From JAUVXJ01 sp034411995 (GTDB lineage Bacteria; Chloroflexota; Anaerolineae; UBA7937; B3-Chlor), in assembly GCA_034411995.1 (NCBI GenBank), contig DAOUME010000018.1, forward strand, positions 50,422 to 114,421: a stretch of 64,000 nucleotides of DNA. Reading direction: 5' to 3'. Both the position numbers and the translations under genes were made by a program. A model generated the notes under the pieces. The model searched no databases. It was not told where the DNA came from and worked only from the letters and a program-made list of their open reading frames with translations. Each line of letters starts with the position of its first letter. Positions within the stretch are counted from its first letter, which is position 1. This document shows, piece by piece, positions 25,087 through 33,956 of this stretch.

Positions 25087-25929
25087 GTGAAGCACGCGGT
25101 AGGCCAGATGATTGACAGGAGATGGATCCTGGTCCCGGCGTTGAGCTTTGTAGCCGGGGTCGGCGCCGCCTTGCTGCTCAAGGATGTGCTGCCCATGCCG
25201 CACATGGTGATGGGAGCGGAGGTGCAAACTGCGACGGCGCCGCCCGCGACTCCGTCGGCCCAGCGCATCTCGACGCCTACCAACACGCCCACGGCTACCG
25301 CTACGAGGGTGCCGCCGACCCCCACTACGGTGCCACCGACGCCGACGAGCACGCCTACCCCCACCTCCACGCCTATCTCTCTACCCTTGCCAGAGGCGCA
25401 GGGTCCGCCGCAGAAGCCGCCGGTGATCTCGCGCGAAGAATGGGGGGCCGTGGAGGTAACCGAGGGGTATGTGCCTCATGTGATCGACCGGATCACGCTG
25501 CATCACGATGGCGCCGAGTTCCACGGAGGCGCCGTGGCGCGTATGAGGGCCCTCCAGAGCTGGTCTCAGAGGGTGAGGGGTTGGGTTGACATCCCCTATC
25601 ACTTCCTCATCGACCTGGAAGGGAACATCTATGAGGGTCGTCCTCTGGAATACGTGGGTGACACAGCGACGGAGTACGATCCCACAGGCCATGCGCTGAT
25701 CACGGTCATGGGCAACTACAACATCCAGGAGATAAACGAGGCTCAACTGACGGCCATCGTCGATCTGGCGAGCTGGCTATGCTACGAGTATTCGATTCCG
25801 CCTGAGATGGTCCGCGGCCATCGTGACTACGCCGCCACATCGTGTCCGGGAACCAATCTCTATCGGTACCTGACCAATGGCTACATAGTGAGCGCCATTG
25901 AGGAGAGACTGCACTTTGAAGAACCATAG
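25087..25929 (+). CDS. Membrane-anchored N-acetylmuramoyl-L-alanine amidase (PGRP type)
   Basis: 280 residues from GTG 25087 (ATG 25108 is an alternative start). A hydrophobic N-terminal segment after RR (residues 11-31) anchors or exports it. A threonine/proline-rich linker follows (about 48-105), then an amidase_2/PGRP domain (112-270). Zinc ligands can be read as H139 (in LHHDG), H245 (GHRDY) and C253 (TSCPG), with catalytic Y171 in PYHFLID. It should cleave the lactyl-peptide bond of peptidoglycan outside the membrane. The end overlaps the deacetylase start by 14 bases. Confidence 0.88.
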   Translation: MKHAVGQMIDRRWILVPALSFVAGVGAALLLKDVLPMPHMVMGAEVQTATAPPATPSAQRISTPTNTPTATATRVPPTPTTVPPTPTSTPTPTSTPISLPLPEAQGPPQKPPVISREEWGAVEVTEGYVPHVIDRITLHHDGAEFHGGAVARMRALQSWSQRVRGWVDIPYHFLIDLEGNIYEGRPLEYVGDTATEYDPTGHALITVMGNYNIQEINEAQLTAIVDLASWLCYEYSIPPEMVRGHRDYAATSCPGTNLYRYLTNGYIVSAIEERLHFEEP

Positions 25930-26794
25930 ACCCTTGTTGCTCTTCTCGCTCTGTCTACTGCTGGTGACGGCGGCCTGCGATTCGTCCATGTTGCGAGACC
26001 TGCCGGTGGTGTCCCAGTTCCTTCCAGAGACACCGACGCCCACGCTCCTCCCCACGGCTACCTCGACGGGCACACCCACCGCTGTGCCCACCCCCACCTT
26101 CACAGCCACCGCACCGCCTACGCCCACGGCCACGGCACTTCCGACGGTGACCGCCACGCTGGCCCCGGCTCCTCCTCCACCCCCGAGCGCGGCGGAAATC
26201 TCGCGGGGCGATCCCGAACGGCCGTGGATAGCCCTCACCTTCGACGCGGGCGCAAGCATCGCTCCCTGGCCCTCCATCTTGCAGATTCTGCGGGAGAAGG
26301 ATGTGCACTGCACCTTCTTCATCACTGGCATCGCGCTGCGACAGGCAGGCGGAGCAGAACTGCTACGGCAGGCGCTGGCTGAAGGACACGAGCTCGGCAA
26401 CCACTCTGACACACACCCCATGTTCACCGAGTTGACCGACGAGCAGATCGCGCAGGAGTTGGCGACGCTAGATGCGAAGGTCGTGGAGGCGACAGGCCAC
26501 AGTACGAAGCCCTACTTCCGGCCGCCCTCCGGGAACCGCGACGACCGGGTGCGCAGGGTGGTGCAGGAAAACGGCTACCTCAACATCTACTGGACTTATC
26601 ACGTGTGGGATTGGACCGGCGACAAGACGGCCCAGGAGATCTACAACTACGCGGTGGATGGCGCCTGTAACGGAGCCATCGTGGTCATGCACGTGGGGGC
26701 GCAGGAGACGGCGGACGCTCTGCCTGCCATCATCGATGAGCTGAGAGCGCGCGGCTATCGTCTGGTCACGCTGAGCGAATTGCTGGCGCCGTAG
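25916..26794 (+). CDS. Polysaccharide deacetylase lipoprotein (carbohydrate esterase 4 type)
   Basis: 292 residues from TTG 25916, chosen because GGAGAG lies eight bases upstream; an earlier in-frame TTG has no such site. Signal peptide with lipobox VTAAC (C21), then a threonine/proline linker (38-90), then the NodB domain. Motifs: TFDAG with D110 as base, HSDTH (H163, H167) as metal ligands, RPPSGNRD and a late VVMHVG histidine. The second aspartate of the usual TFDD is replaced by alanine, a known sub-type. Substrate is probably N-acetylglucosamine polymer in the wall or capsule. It may work with the upstream amidase. Confidence 0.87.
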   Translation: MKNHRPLLLFSLCLLLVTAACDSSMLRDLPVVSQFLPETPTPTLLPTATSTGTPTAVPTPTFTATAPPTPTATALPTVTATLAPAPPPPPSAAEISRGDPERPWIALTFDAGASIAPWPSILQILREKDVHCTFFITGIALRQAGGAELLRQALAEGHELGNHSDTHPMFTELTDEQIAQELATLDAKVVEATGHSTKPYFRPPSGNRDDRVRRVVQENGYLNIYWTYHVWDWTGDKTAQEIYNYAVDGACNGAIVVMHVGAQETADALPAIIDELRARGYRLVTLSELLAP

Positions 26795-26817
26795 GACGGT
26801 GGGGACGGGAGGGGGCC

Positions 26818-28755
26818 CTAAGCTCCCTCCGCACCTGCTTCGAGCCTGGGCAAAGAGAAACAGAAGGTACTGCCTTCACCCACCTTGCTGTGCACCCAGA
26901 CCTGGCCGCCGTGTTTCTCCACGATGGACTTGACTGTGGCCAGGCCGAGGCCCATGCCTGGCGATTCTTCAGTCCGGGGACCTTCCACCCGATAGAACTT
27001 GTCGAAGATGCGGGCTTTGGCGTGGGCTGGGATGCCCACGCCCGTGTCGGTCACGGACACCGTGACGTGGTCTGCATCGGCGGTCGCTTCCACTGTGACA
27101 CTGCCCCCCTGAGGCGTGTAGCGGATGGCATTGTCCAGCAGGTTGATCATCACCTGTGTCAGGCGCACGTGATTACCGATGACCAGTGGCAAGTCGTCGG
27201 GCACGATGGCGTGCAGGGCTAACTCCTTGCTCTTGGCGTGGCCCAGCAGATTCGCCACCGCTTCCTTGATCACCAGATCCAGGTGAGTGGGACTCATCTC
27301 CATCTCCAGCCCGGCCTCGATCCGCCCGATGTCCAGCAGGCTACCGATCAGATCGTCCATGTGCTCTACGTTCCTCATGGCTCGCTCCGCGAAATCAGCT
27401 TGTTCGTCGTTGAGCTGGCCGAGCTGGGGAAGCAGCCTGAGGGAGCCCTGGATGGCCGTCAGCGGGGAGCGCAGATCATGGGTGATGGTGGCCACGAAAT
27501 CGGCCTTCATCCGGTCCAGTTCCTTGAGGTGGGTGATGTCTCGCATGATGAGGGCCCAGCCCACGTCGGTCACCGCACTCAAGCTGGCGTAGAAAGTGCG
27601 GCCATCGACCAGCGGAACCTCCAGATTGCGTACCCCGTTTCCGGTGGCCGGAAGATGGAAGAGTTGATCCAGCGCTTCGTTGCCCGCCAGCTCCAACAGG
27701 GGTCTGCCTACCATCTCCTCTTTGTCGCGGCAGAACGCGTTCGCGGCGGCTCGGTTCAAAAGCAGCACCAGTCCGTCGTCGTCCGTGACGATGATCAGGT
27801 CTTCAGAGCCGGTGAGGATGGTCTCTAGCTTGGTCCTCTGCTCCTCCACTTCAGCGAAGAGCCTGGCATTCTCGATGGCTATGGCGGCGTAGTCGGCCAG
27901 CACCGAAAGCAGGTACGGATCATTCTCGGAGAAAGGCTCCATGGCCATCTTGTTGGTGGCGTGGAGCACGCCTATCGTTCCCGTCCTGGCTCTCAAGGGC
28001 ACAGCCAGCGTCGCCTGGAGGGGGTCCGTCTTTCGCGTGCGAGCGGTCTGAATCATGGCCACCTGGCCGGTGCTCATTACCTGCCGCACCACGGCGTTGT
28101 CCGCGCTTCTCCGTACCGGCTGAGCTTCGCGCTCACCAACACCCTGCACGGCCCTGAGCTGCAGTTCCTGTGTTTCTTCATCCAGGAGAAACAGGGAGAT
28201 CTCCTCCGCGCCCGTGACGTACATGGTAGCTTCCACGATGCGCGTCAGGAGCTTGTCCAGGTCCAGCAGGGAGGTCACCGACTTGCTGACGCCATAGAGG
28301 ATGGTCAGCTCCTTGAGTTTCTGCTCCAGTTGACGGTTGATGTTCTCCACTCGCTCGGCAAGCTCCTGCTTCTCCTGTCGGAGGCGCGCCTCTGCCAGGG
28401 AGCGCTCGATGGCCTCCATGATCTCTGTCACCTTGAAGGGCTTGGGGAAGTAGTCGCGCACTCCAAGGCGGAAAGCCTGGATGGCCACATTCTCTGAACC
28501 GTGGGCGGTGATGAGGATGGTGGGGATCTCTCGGCCCTCCCTGTGCAGTGCCTCCAGGACGTCAAAGCCATCCAGCTTGGGCATTTGCAGATCCAGAAGA
28601 ATCAGATCTGGCTCTTCTGTCAGCGCCAGGTCGAGGGCGGCCTCTCCATCCGTCGCGGACAGGGCCCGATACCCGCCGGGAATGAGGAGGGAGTCTCTAA
28701 GGAATTCGACGTTCCTGATGTCGTCGTCCACGATGAGTATGGTCTCTTTGGCCAT
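26818..28755 (-). CDS. Response regulator-GAF-PAS-histidine kinase hybrid
   Basis: 645 residues from ATG 28755, with GGAG five bases upstream; an in-frame start seven codons earlier lacks this. Domains in order: receiver (1-120, phospho-acceptor D in LILLDLQMPKLDG), a coiled coil (about 125-155), GAF (165-315), PAS (320-410), HisKA with H in ITHDLRSPLTAIQG, and HATPase_c with NLLDNAIRYTP, DTGVGIP and GMGLGLATVKSIVEKHGG. No membrane segment, so it is cytoplasmic. It probably receives a phosphoryl group from another kinase. No cognate DNA-binding regulator is adjacent. Confidence 0.9.
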   Translation of the reverse strand: MAKETILIVDDDIRNVEFLRDSLLIPGGYRALSATDGEAALDLALTEEPDLILLDLQMPKLDGFDVLEALHREGREIPTILITAHGSENVAIQAFRLGVRDYFPKPFKVTEIMEAIERSLAEARLRQEKQELAERVENINRQLEQKLKELTILYGVSKSVTSLLDLDKLLTRIVEATMYVTGAEEISLFLLDEETQELQLRAVQGVGEREAQPVRRSADNAVVRQVMSTGQVAMIQTARTRKTDPLQATLAVPLRARTGTIGVLHATNKMAMEPFSENDPYLLSVLADYAAIAIENARLFAEVEEQRTKLETILTGSEDLIIVTDDDGLVLLLNRAAANAFCRDKEEMVGRPLLELAGNEALDQLFHLPATGNGVRNLEVPLVDGRTFYASLSAVTDVGWALIMRDITHLKELDRMKADFVATITHDLRSPLTAIQGSLRLLPQLGQLNDEQADFAERAMRNVEHMDDLIGSLLDIGRIEAGLEMEMSPTHLDLVIKEAVANLLGHAKSKELALHAIVPDDLPLVIGNHVRLTQVMINLLDNAIRYTPQGGSVTVEATADADHVTVSVTDTGVGIPAHAKARIFDKFYRVEGPRTEESPGMGLGLATVKSIVEKHGGQVWVHSKVGEGSTFCFSLPRLEAGAEGA

Positions 28756-28797
28756 AGCAGCTCCAGTCCTCTGCACTCCGTACAGAAGTCCGCCGTG

Positions 28798-28826
28798 ATT
28801 GTAGCATCGCTGGGCCAGTCTGGCAA
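28798..28826 (-). promoter_or_regulatory. Promoter of the hybrid kinase gene
   Basis: Minus-strand TTGCCA at 28826-28821, 17 bases, TACAAT at 28803-28798. About 36 bases of leader precede ATG 28755. Confidence 0.7.
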
Positions 28827-28839
28827 CGAGGCCAGGGGG

Positions 28840-28868
28840 TTGATAGCCGGAGCCAAAGATGGTATAGT
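28840..28868 (+). promoter_or_regulatory. Promoter of the carbamate kinase gene
   Basis: TTGATA at 28840-28845, 17 bases, TATAGT at 28863-28868. It is back to back with the kinase promoter; the -35 boxes are 13 bases apart. Confidence 0.7.
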
Positions 28869-28981
28869 TTGTCGTGCCAGGCGACGTTCAACGCCGGGCG
28901 TCAGGTTGACGCGAGCTCGAAGCGCATGGCGTTCATCCCCGTTCCAGACCCCGGTCGCTGCGAGACACGAGGAGGCATTTG

Positions 28982-29926
28982 GTGACGAAGACTGCGGTGG
29001 TAGCCATTGGAGGAAACTCTCTGGTCAGGGACAAGGAGCATCAGAGCGTACCTGATCAGTTCGCCACTACTGACGAGACCTGCGTACACATCGCTGAGAT
29101 GATCAAGCAGGGATGGAGAGTGGTGATCACGCATGGCAATGGACCGCAGGTCGGTTTCATCTTGCTTCGCTCAGAGCTGGCCAGCAACGTCTTGCACACA
29201 GTGCCCCTGGATTCGTGTGGGGCAGACACTCAAGGTGCCCTGGGATACATGATCCAGCAGCTCCTCGGCAACCGGTTGAGGCGTGCCGACACCGATATCC
29301 CTGTGGTCACCGTAGTGACCCAGGTGGTCGTGGATGGGGACGATCCGGCTTTTAGTAACCCGACGAAGCCCATCGGCCCCTTCTATGACGAAGACCGAGC
29401 ACGCCGCTACGAGCGCACAGAGGGCTGGTCCATCGTCGAGGACGCGGGTCGGGGCTGGCGACGGGTCGTACCTTCCCCCATCCCCAGGGAGATCGTGGAG
29501 CTGGGGGCCATCAGATCTCTGCTGGAGGCGGGGTTCGTGGTGGTGGGAGTAGGGGGCGGGGGCATCCCTGTGGTCCGAGATGGGCAGGGTGACCTCCGAG
29601 GTATCGAGGCCGTCATAGACAAAGATTACGCCTCCAGCCTCCTGGCCACTGGTCTCGAGGCTGACTTGTTCTTGATCTCGACTGCGGTGGAACAGGTCTA
29701 TCTGAACTACGGGAAGCCAGACCAGAGACCACTCGACCACCTGACGGTGGAGGAGGCCAGGCGGTGCCTGGAAGAAGGCCATTTCTTGCCGGGCAGCATG
29801 GGCCCTAAGATCAAGGCGGTCGTCCAGTTTCTGGAGCGGGGCGGTAGGGAGGCCTTGATCACCTCGCCGGAGAACCTGGCCAGGGCGCTGCGAGGGGAGA
29901 CCGGCACCAGGATCACCTCGGCTTGA
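28982..29926 (+). CDS. arcC: Carbamate kinase
   Basis: 314 residues from GTG 28982, six bases after GGAGG; a TTG one codon earlier is too close. The N-terminal VVAIGGNSLVRDK, the THGNGPQVGF motif, VGVGGGGIPVV and the C-terminal GSMGPKIKAVVQFLERGG segment are standard for carbamate kinase, which makes ATP, CO2 and ammonia from carbamoyl phosphate and ADP. Arginine deiminase and ornithine carbamoyltransferase genes are not adjacent, so the carbamoyl phosphate source (arginine, citrulline, purine or allantoin breakdown) is unclear. Confidence 0.92.
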   Translation: MTKTAVVAIGGNSLVRDKEHQSVPDQFATTDETCVHIAEMIKQGWRVVITHGNGPQVGFILLRSELASNVLHTVPLDSCGADTQGALGYMIQQLLGNRLRRADTDIPVVTVVTQVVVDGDDPAFSNPTKPIGPFYDEDRARRYERTEGWSIVEDAGRGWRRVVPSPIPREIVELGAIRSLLEAGFVVVGVGGGGIPVVRDGQGDLRGIEAVIDKDYASSLLATGLEADLFLISTAVEQVYLNYGKPDQRPLDHLTVEEARRCLEEGHFLPGSMGPKIKAVVQFLERGGREALITSPENLARALRGETGTRITSA

Positions 29927-29927
29927 C

Positions 29928-31031
29928 GTGAGAACCCGTGGACTGAGAGTGGCAATCGTTCACGACTGGTTGAACCAGTCGGGTGGTGCGGAGGGTGTCC
30001 TGGAGGTCCTGAAGGAGCTCTATCCGGAGGCGCCCATCTACACCTCTATCTACTGGCCCGGGGCGATGCCTGAGGCGTACAGAAAGTGGGACATACGCAC
30101 TTCCTGGTTGGACAGACTGCCGCTGATCAAGGCCCATCACCAGCCTTTTCTCCCGCTTTATCCACTTGCTTTCGAGGGGTTTGATCTCCGGGGCTATGAG
30201 GTCGTGCTCAGCAACAAGAGCGCCTTCTGCCACGGAGTGATCACGCCGGCGGAGACGATGCACATTTGCTACTGCCTCACTCCCACACGATTTCTGTGGG
30301 ACTATGACAACTACATCCGGCACGAGCGGGTCAATCCGCTGGTTGCGTCTCTCCTGTCCCCCCTGATCCGCAATCTGCGACTGTGGGACAAGGCAGCGGC
30401 GGACAGAGTGGAGCATTTCGTGGCCATCTCGGAGGGCGTGCGTAGACGCATCCAGGAGTTCTACAGGCGCGATGCTGTGGTCATTCACCCACCAGTAGAT
30501 GTACAACGCTTTCAACCCCACGAGGATCACGAGGAGTACTTCCTCATCGTCTCCCGTTTGATCCCTTATAAGCGCATAGACCTGGCGGTAGAAGCTTTCA
30601 ACCGGCTGGGATTGCCTCTCAAGATCGTGGGCGACGGGCGAGACCGGCGACGACTGCAGGAGATGGCGAACTCGAACATCGAATTCCTGGGCCGCTTGCC
30701 CGATGGTCGGGTAGAGCAGTATCTGTCCAGGTGCAAGGCCTTCGTCTTTCCTGGCGAAGAGGACTTTGGGATCGCTCCACTCGAGGCCCAGGCCGCCGGT
30801 CGGCCCGTCATCGCTTACGGCGCAGGGGGGGCGCTGGAGACGGTGCTGGAAGGTGAGACCGGGCTCTTCTTCCGGGAACAGACCGCTGACTCTCTGGCCG
30901 AGACGGTGACAGCGTTCGAGGCTGCTGATTTTGACAGCGCCAGGATCAGACGTCACGCCGACGCTTTTGACAAGGACACGTTCATGAAGAAGATGCAGGC
31001 GTATGTCGAGGAGAAGCTCGGACGACGATGA
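29928..31031 (+). CDS. Glycosyltransferase family 4 (group 1)
   Basis: 367 residues, GTG start directly behind arcC. The N-terminal VAIVHDWLNQSGGAEGVL, central LIVSRLIPYKRIDLAVEAF and the C-terminal EX7E-type motif (GEEDFGIAPLEAQAAGRPVIAYGAGG) fit GT-B retaining enzymes acting on nucleotide sugars, often mannosyltransferases of surface polysaccharides. A Wzz-like gene follows 149 bases later, which supports a role in exopolysaccharide or O-antigen-like assembly. Confidence 0.88.
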   Translation: MRTRGLRVAIVHDWLNQSGGAEGVLEVLKELYPEAPIYTSIYWPGAMPEAYRKWDIRTSWLDRLPLIKAHHQPFLPLYPLAFEGFDLRGYEVVLSNKSAFCHGVITPAETMHICYCLTPTRFLWDYDNYIRHERVNPLVASLLSPLIRNLRLWDKAAADRVEHFVAISEGVRRRIQEFYRRDAVVIHPPVDVQRFQPHEDHEEYFLIVSRLIPYKRIDLAVEAFNRLGLPLKIVGDGRDRRRLQEMANSNIEFLGRLPDGRVEQYLSRCKAFVFPGEEDFGIAPLEAQAAGRPVIAYGAGGALETVLEGETGLFFREQTADSLAETVTAFEAADFDSARIRRHADAFDKDTFMKKMQAYVEEKLGRR

Positions 31032-31180
31032 TGGGCGGCGGTCCAGCGTCGTAGGTGAAATCTCGAGCGTGCGGATGCGCTTCGCTGACCCCTGGTAAGG
31101 AAGTCAGCGGGGAGAGCGGTCGAGTTTGTGCAGACCGTGCCCGAGCTTCCAGTCCGGCGACGAAAGGGAGAACCGGCGAG

Positions 31181-31897
31181 ATGGAGCTGCGAGAATACTG
31201 GAGAATCCTCTGGCGCCGATGGTGGGTTATCGTGGGCTTGTTCTTGCTGGTCCTGGCGGGGAGCATGATTTCTCGCCCTCGCCCGACTCCCATGTTCCAG
31301 GCGACGATGCGATTCACCATCGGGGTGAGTCCGGAGTCGGAAGCAGGCAGGGTGACGATGGACCCTCTCTACTCGGCCTACCTGGCCTCAGAGTACATCG
31401 CCGACGATTTTACAGAGGTGGTGAAGAGCGAGGTCTTCGCCTCTGACGTGAGCGCGCGGCTGGCAGGCCAGGGGATCGTGGTTTCGCCGGGGGCCATCCA
31501 GGGCTTCACCGTGGCCGAGAAACAGCACCGTATTCTGACCATGGTGATCACCTGGCCCGACGAGGCACAGCTTCGGGCCATCGCCCAGGCGGCTGGCGAA
31601 ACGCTGGAGGAGGAAAACGCCAAGTACTTCAAGCAGCTTGGTTCCGAAGGTGCAGAGGTCTTCGTGATCGACTCGCCCAGAGTTGTGCCTCTCGGCGTCA
31701 GCCTGAAGGACAGCTTGGAGGTACCCATCAGACTGGCGTTAGCCGTCCTGGCCGGTGTCGGCCTGGCCTTCCTCTTGCACTACCTGGACGACACGGTTCG
31801 TGACCCAGAGGAGGTAGAATCCCTGGGCCTGCGTGTCCTGGGGCGCATTCCTCCCTCTGGCTGGCGAGAGCGGCTTCCCTGGCACCGGCGCCCCTAG
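31181..31897 (+). CDS. Wzz-like polysaccharide chain-length determinant
   Basis: 238 residues from ATG 31181; the frame runs 42 codons further upstream but those lack similarity. MELREYWRILWRRWWVI leads into a transmembrane helix, followed by an extracytoplasmic region and a second helix (LALAVLAGVGLAFLLHYLDDTV) near residues 195-215. This two-helix arrangement and the YLDDTVRDPEEVE end match the Wzz family without a BY-kinase domain. It should set polymer length together with a polymerase not seen here. It converges on DUF4126. Confidence 0.8.
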   Translation: MELREYWRILWRRWWVIVGLFLLVLAGSMISRPRPTPMFQATMRFTIGVSPESEAGRVTMDPLYSAYLASEYIADDFTEVVKSEVFASDVSARLAGQGIVVSPGAIQGFTVAEKQHRILTMVITWPDEAQLRAIAQAAGETLEEENAKYFKQLGSEGAEVFVIDSPRVVPLGVSLKDSLEVPIRLALAVLAGVGLAFLLHYLDDTVRDPEEVESLGLRVLGRIPPSGWRERLPWHRRP

Positions 31898-31924
31898 TGC
31901 CCTCTTGACCGCCTCCAAGAGAGC

Positions 31925-32497
31925 TCAAGGCGATGGAGCTCTGCGTCTTCTCCGCCTGCTCCACCACCAGATTGCCCCCACGCAGAAGGCTCCTAGCAGG
32001 AACCCCGTGAGCAGAGGCACCAGGATGGAGACCACGGTCAGCGCCAGGGCCAGGAGATCCTCTGCCGTACTGACCACGGGGTTCAGCAGGCCGCCGCTGG
32101 CGCCAGTGACCACTGGCCGGACGGTCGCCTTGGTGGCGTGAACCCCTCCGGCGACGATCAATCCGCAGATGAGGGCCAGCACGGGGTGGACGTCGCTGAT
32201 CACACTGCTGCTGGCCGCGAACAGGATCGCTCCGGCGGCAGGGCGGATGAAGGTCTGCACGACATCGTTAGCTGTGTCCAGGACAGCGATTCTGTCGGCG
32301 AAGAACTCGATGATCAGCAAGACGCTGATCACGAGGATGACCCACCCGTTGGTCAGGTGGTGGTAAGGCGAGCTCAGGGTGACGAGGTTGGTGAAGCGGG
32401 CCGTCAGGGCTACGATCAGCAGGGGCAGGTAGGCGTTCAGCCCTGCCGAAGCTGAGAGCCCGAATGCGCCGAAGATGCCAGACAAGGCTTCTGTCAT
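31925..32497 (-). CDS. DUF4126 family membrane protein
   Basis: 190 residues. The conserved GLSASAGLNAYLPLLIVAL start, the FFADRIAVLDTANDVVQTFIRP middle and several glycine-rich helices are those of DUF4126, a multi-pass family with no known function. ATG start with AGGA seven bases upstream and its own promoter. The C-terminus is a run of arginines, expected on the cytoplasmic side. Confidence 0.82.
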   Translation of the reverse strand: MTEALSGIFGAFGLSASAGLNAYLPLLIVALTARFTNLVTLSSPYHHLTNGWVILVISVLLIIEFFADRIAVLDTANDVVQTFIRPAAGAILFAASSSVISDVHPVLALICGLIVAGGVHATKATVRPVVTGASGGLLNPVVSTAEDLLALALTVVSILVPLLTGFLLGAFCVGAIWWWSRRRRRRAPSP

Positions 32498-32529
32498 CGG
32501 ATCGTCCTGACCCCAGTTGCGGTGGAAGG

Positions 32530-32558
32530 AGCTTAGCCGATGAACTATCGTCTGTCAA
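32530..32558 (-). promoter_or_regulatory. Promoter of the DUF4126 gene
   Basis: Minus-strand TTGACA at 32558-32553, 17 bases, TAAGCT at 32535-32530; short leader to ATG 32497. The same TAAGCT -10 with a TTGACA -35 occurs at mgtE. Confidence 0.75.
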
Positions 32559-32926
32559 GCACCGCCGGGGTGCGTACCGGTGGGGGCAGTGACACCTGTG
32601 GCGAGAAGAAACGCTGGATTCTGACCGCCGTGGCCTGCGGACCGCTCTGGACGCCGTCACAGCCAGCAAGGCCGCCAGCGGCTGCCGGAGGAAGTGGGTG
32701 GCGTCCTGGGCTACGGCAACACGGCCAGGCAAGGGAGGATGGCGGGACGAGAGATGGTGGTGTCAAACCCCGACGAGTGCGGTGGCGTCGGTGCAGGAGG
32801 AGGGCAGGCAACCTCATAGTCTGACAAGCCCATCTCGTACGCCTGTCATCGTCCAGCGCCAAACCTCGGCTGCCGGCACTGGCTCTGTGAAGTGGGGGGC
32901 GGCCGAAGGACCGCGGCAGCGCCGAC

Positions 32927-32958
32927 GGGAGCGAAGGACGCTCACGTCCCTCGCTCCC
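32927..32958 (-). terminator. Strong hairpin after the DUF4013 gene
   Basis: 14-base arms at 32927-32940 and 32945-32958 pair with one mismatch around the four-base loop CTCA, starting 13 bases past the DUF4013 stop. No T-tract follows on the minus strand, so it may end or protect the transcript rather than act as a classical terminator. Confidence 0.55.
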
Positions 32959-32971
32959 AAGCTATGTGCTA

Positions 32972-33616
32972 TCAGGCCGTGGCCAGGGACTGGCGGTACA
33001 CCTGGCCCAGCACGTGTGCCATGACCAGGTAAGCCCAGAACATGGTGAACAGCACACCCACGAAGCAGGCGATCACGCCGAATCCGGCGACGAAGCCCGC
33101 CACCCCAGCGAGAATGATACCCACTATGTAGTTCGCGACATTGCTGCTGATGTAGCCGAAGAGCTCCCCGAACTGGAAGGCGGACATGAACTCGCCAGTC
33201 ACCGCGTATCTGGTCCAGGCCGCGGGCATGACCAGCCAGACGACGATGATCCACACCAGATAGAGGCACGACGCGCACGTGCTCAGCAGCCCGACCATGC
33301 TCATCAGGGTGTCATTGTTCCCGGCGACTAGCGTCAGGCCAGCAAGCACGCAGGCAACCAGCCAGATGGGGATGGTGTAGACCAGCCCGATGACGAAGAG
33401 GAACAACCCCTTCATGAATTTGCCGCCGAAGTCATCCCACTCGGGGAGAGGGATATCCACACCATCGGCTGACTTCTTCAACGCCTCGAGCATGTACCCC
33501 AAGGCCATGAAGTTGACGATGGGGATGCAAAGCAGGATGCCTCCGATCACGATCTTCATGATCCAGCTTTCATCCTCGAACATGTACGTGAAAGACCTAC
33601 CGATATCGAGAGTCAT
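32972..33616 (-). CDS. DUF4013 family membrane protein
   Basis: 214 residues. It starts with MTLDIGRSFTYMFEDESW, followed by a GGILLCIPIVNFMALGYMLEAL helix and the PLPEWDDFGGKFMKGL motif typical of DUF4013. Later come four further hydrophobic segments. Function unknown; a multi-pass inner membrane protein. ATG start with AAAGGAGG eight bases upstream. A strong promoter lies about 160 bases upstream, leaving a long structured leader. Confidence 0.85.
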   Translation of the reverse strand: MTLDIGRSFTYMFEDESWIMKIVIGGILLCIPIVNFMALGYMLEALKKSADGVDIPLPEWDDFGGKFMKGLFLFVIGLVYTIPIWLVACVLAGLTLVAGNNDTLMSMVGLLSTCASCLYLVWIIVVWLVMPAAWTRYAVTGEFMSAFQFGELFGYISSNVANYIVGIILAGVAGFVAGFGVIACFVGVLFTMFWAYLVMAHVLGQVYRQSLATA

Positions 33617-33775
33617 TTGTGTTCACCTCCTTTGTGTTGGATGCGCGAGCTGTCGGTTGTCTTGAGCCTTTCTGCGACCCTATGGCTTCCTCACCTCCCT
33701 TCCACAGGGCGCACTCTCTTTCTTGCCCCGCTTCTTCCAGGTGCCCCGATCCCCGGGGAACTTTTTCGGGGGTGA
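33617..33775 (-). promoter_or_regulatory. Long 5' leader of the DUF4013 gene
   Basis: About 158 bases between predicted start site and ATG. It contains CCCCG/CGGGG arms around a CCCCGGGG core near its 5' end, and a CTCACC that can pair with GGTGAG in the middle. No reading frame is evident. A regulatory RNA role is possible but not supported beyond these pairings. Confidence 0.4.
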
Positions 33776-33779
33776 GAGC

Positions 33780-33808
33780 ATTATAGCATCAATCAGACGT
33801 CTTGGCAA
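33780..33808 (-). promoter_or_regulatory. Promoter of the DUF4013 gene
   Basis: Minus-strand TTGCCA at 33808-33803, 17 bases, TATAAT at 33785-33780. The spacer begins with the palindrome AGACGTCT. Confidence 0.75.
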
Positions 33809-33956
33809 TAGTGCGCCGACTGGCGCTCGGCACGTTGGTCCAGGGGTTCCGTACGTTGACTTCGCGACCGGAGGGGATACGATACCCCGGACTCCAGGGC
33901 GCGCACAAGGCAAACAGGCTTGGACCGGCGTTCTCCCCTCAGGGCAGACCAGTCGC

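Larger units (their letters stand above)
32498..32971. other. Intergenic region downstream of the DUF4013 gene
   Basis: 474 bases with the DUF4126 promoter at one end and a strong hairpin (32927-32958) at the other. No gene recognised in between. Confidence 0.45.

Noticed and set aside
25240..25390. Short repeated ACNCCNACN units suggesting a CRISPR or tandem repeat locus
   Set aside because: They encode the Thr/Pro linker of the amidase; there are no constant repeats or spacers. The same applies at 26030-26180 in the deacetylase.
28982..29926. Arginine deiminase (arc) operon
   Set aside because: Only carbamate kinase is present; the neighbours are a kinase, a glycosyltransferase and a Wzz-like gene.
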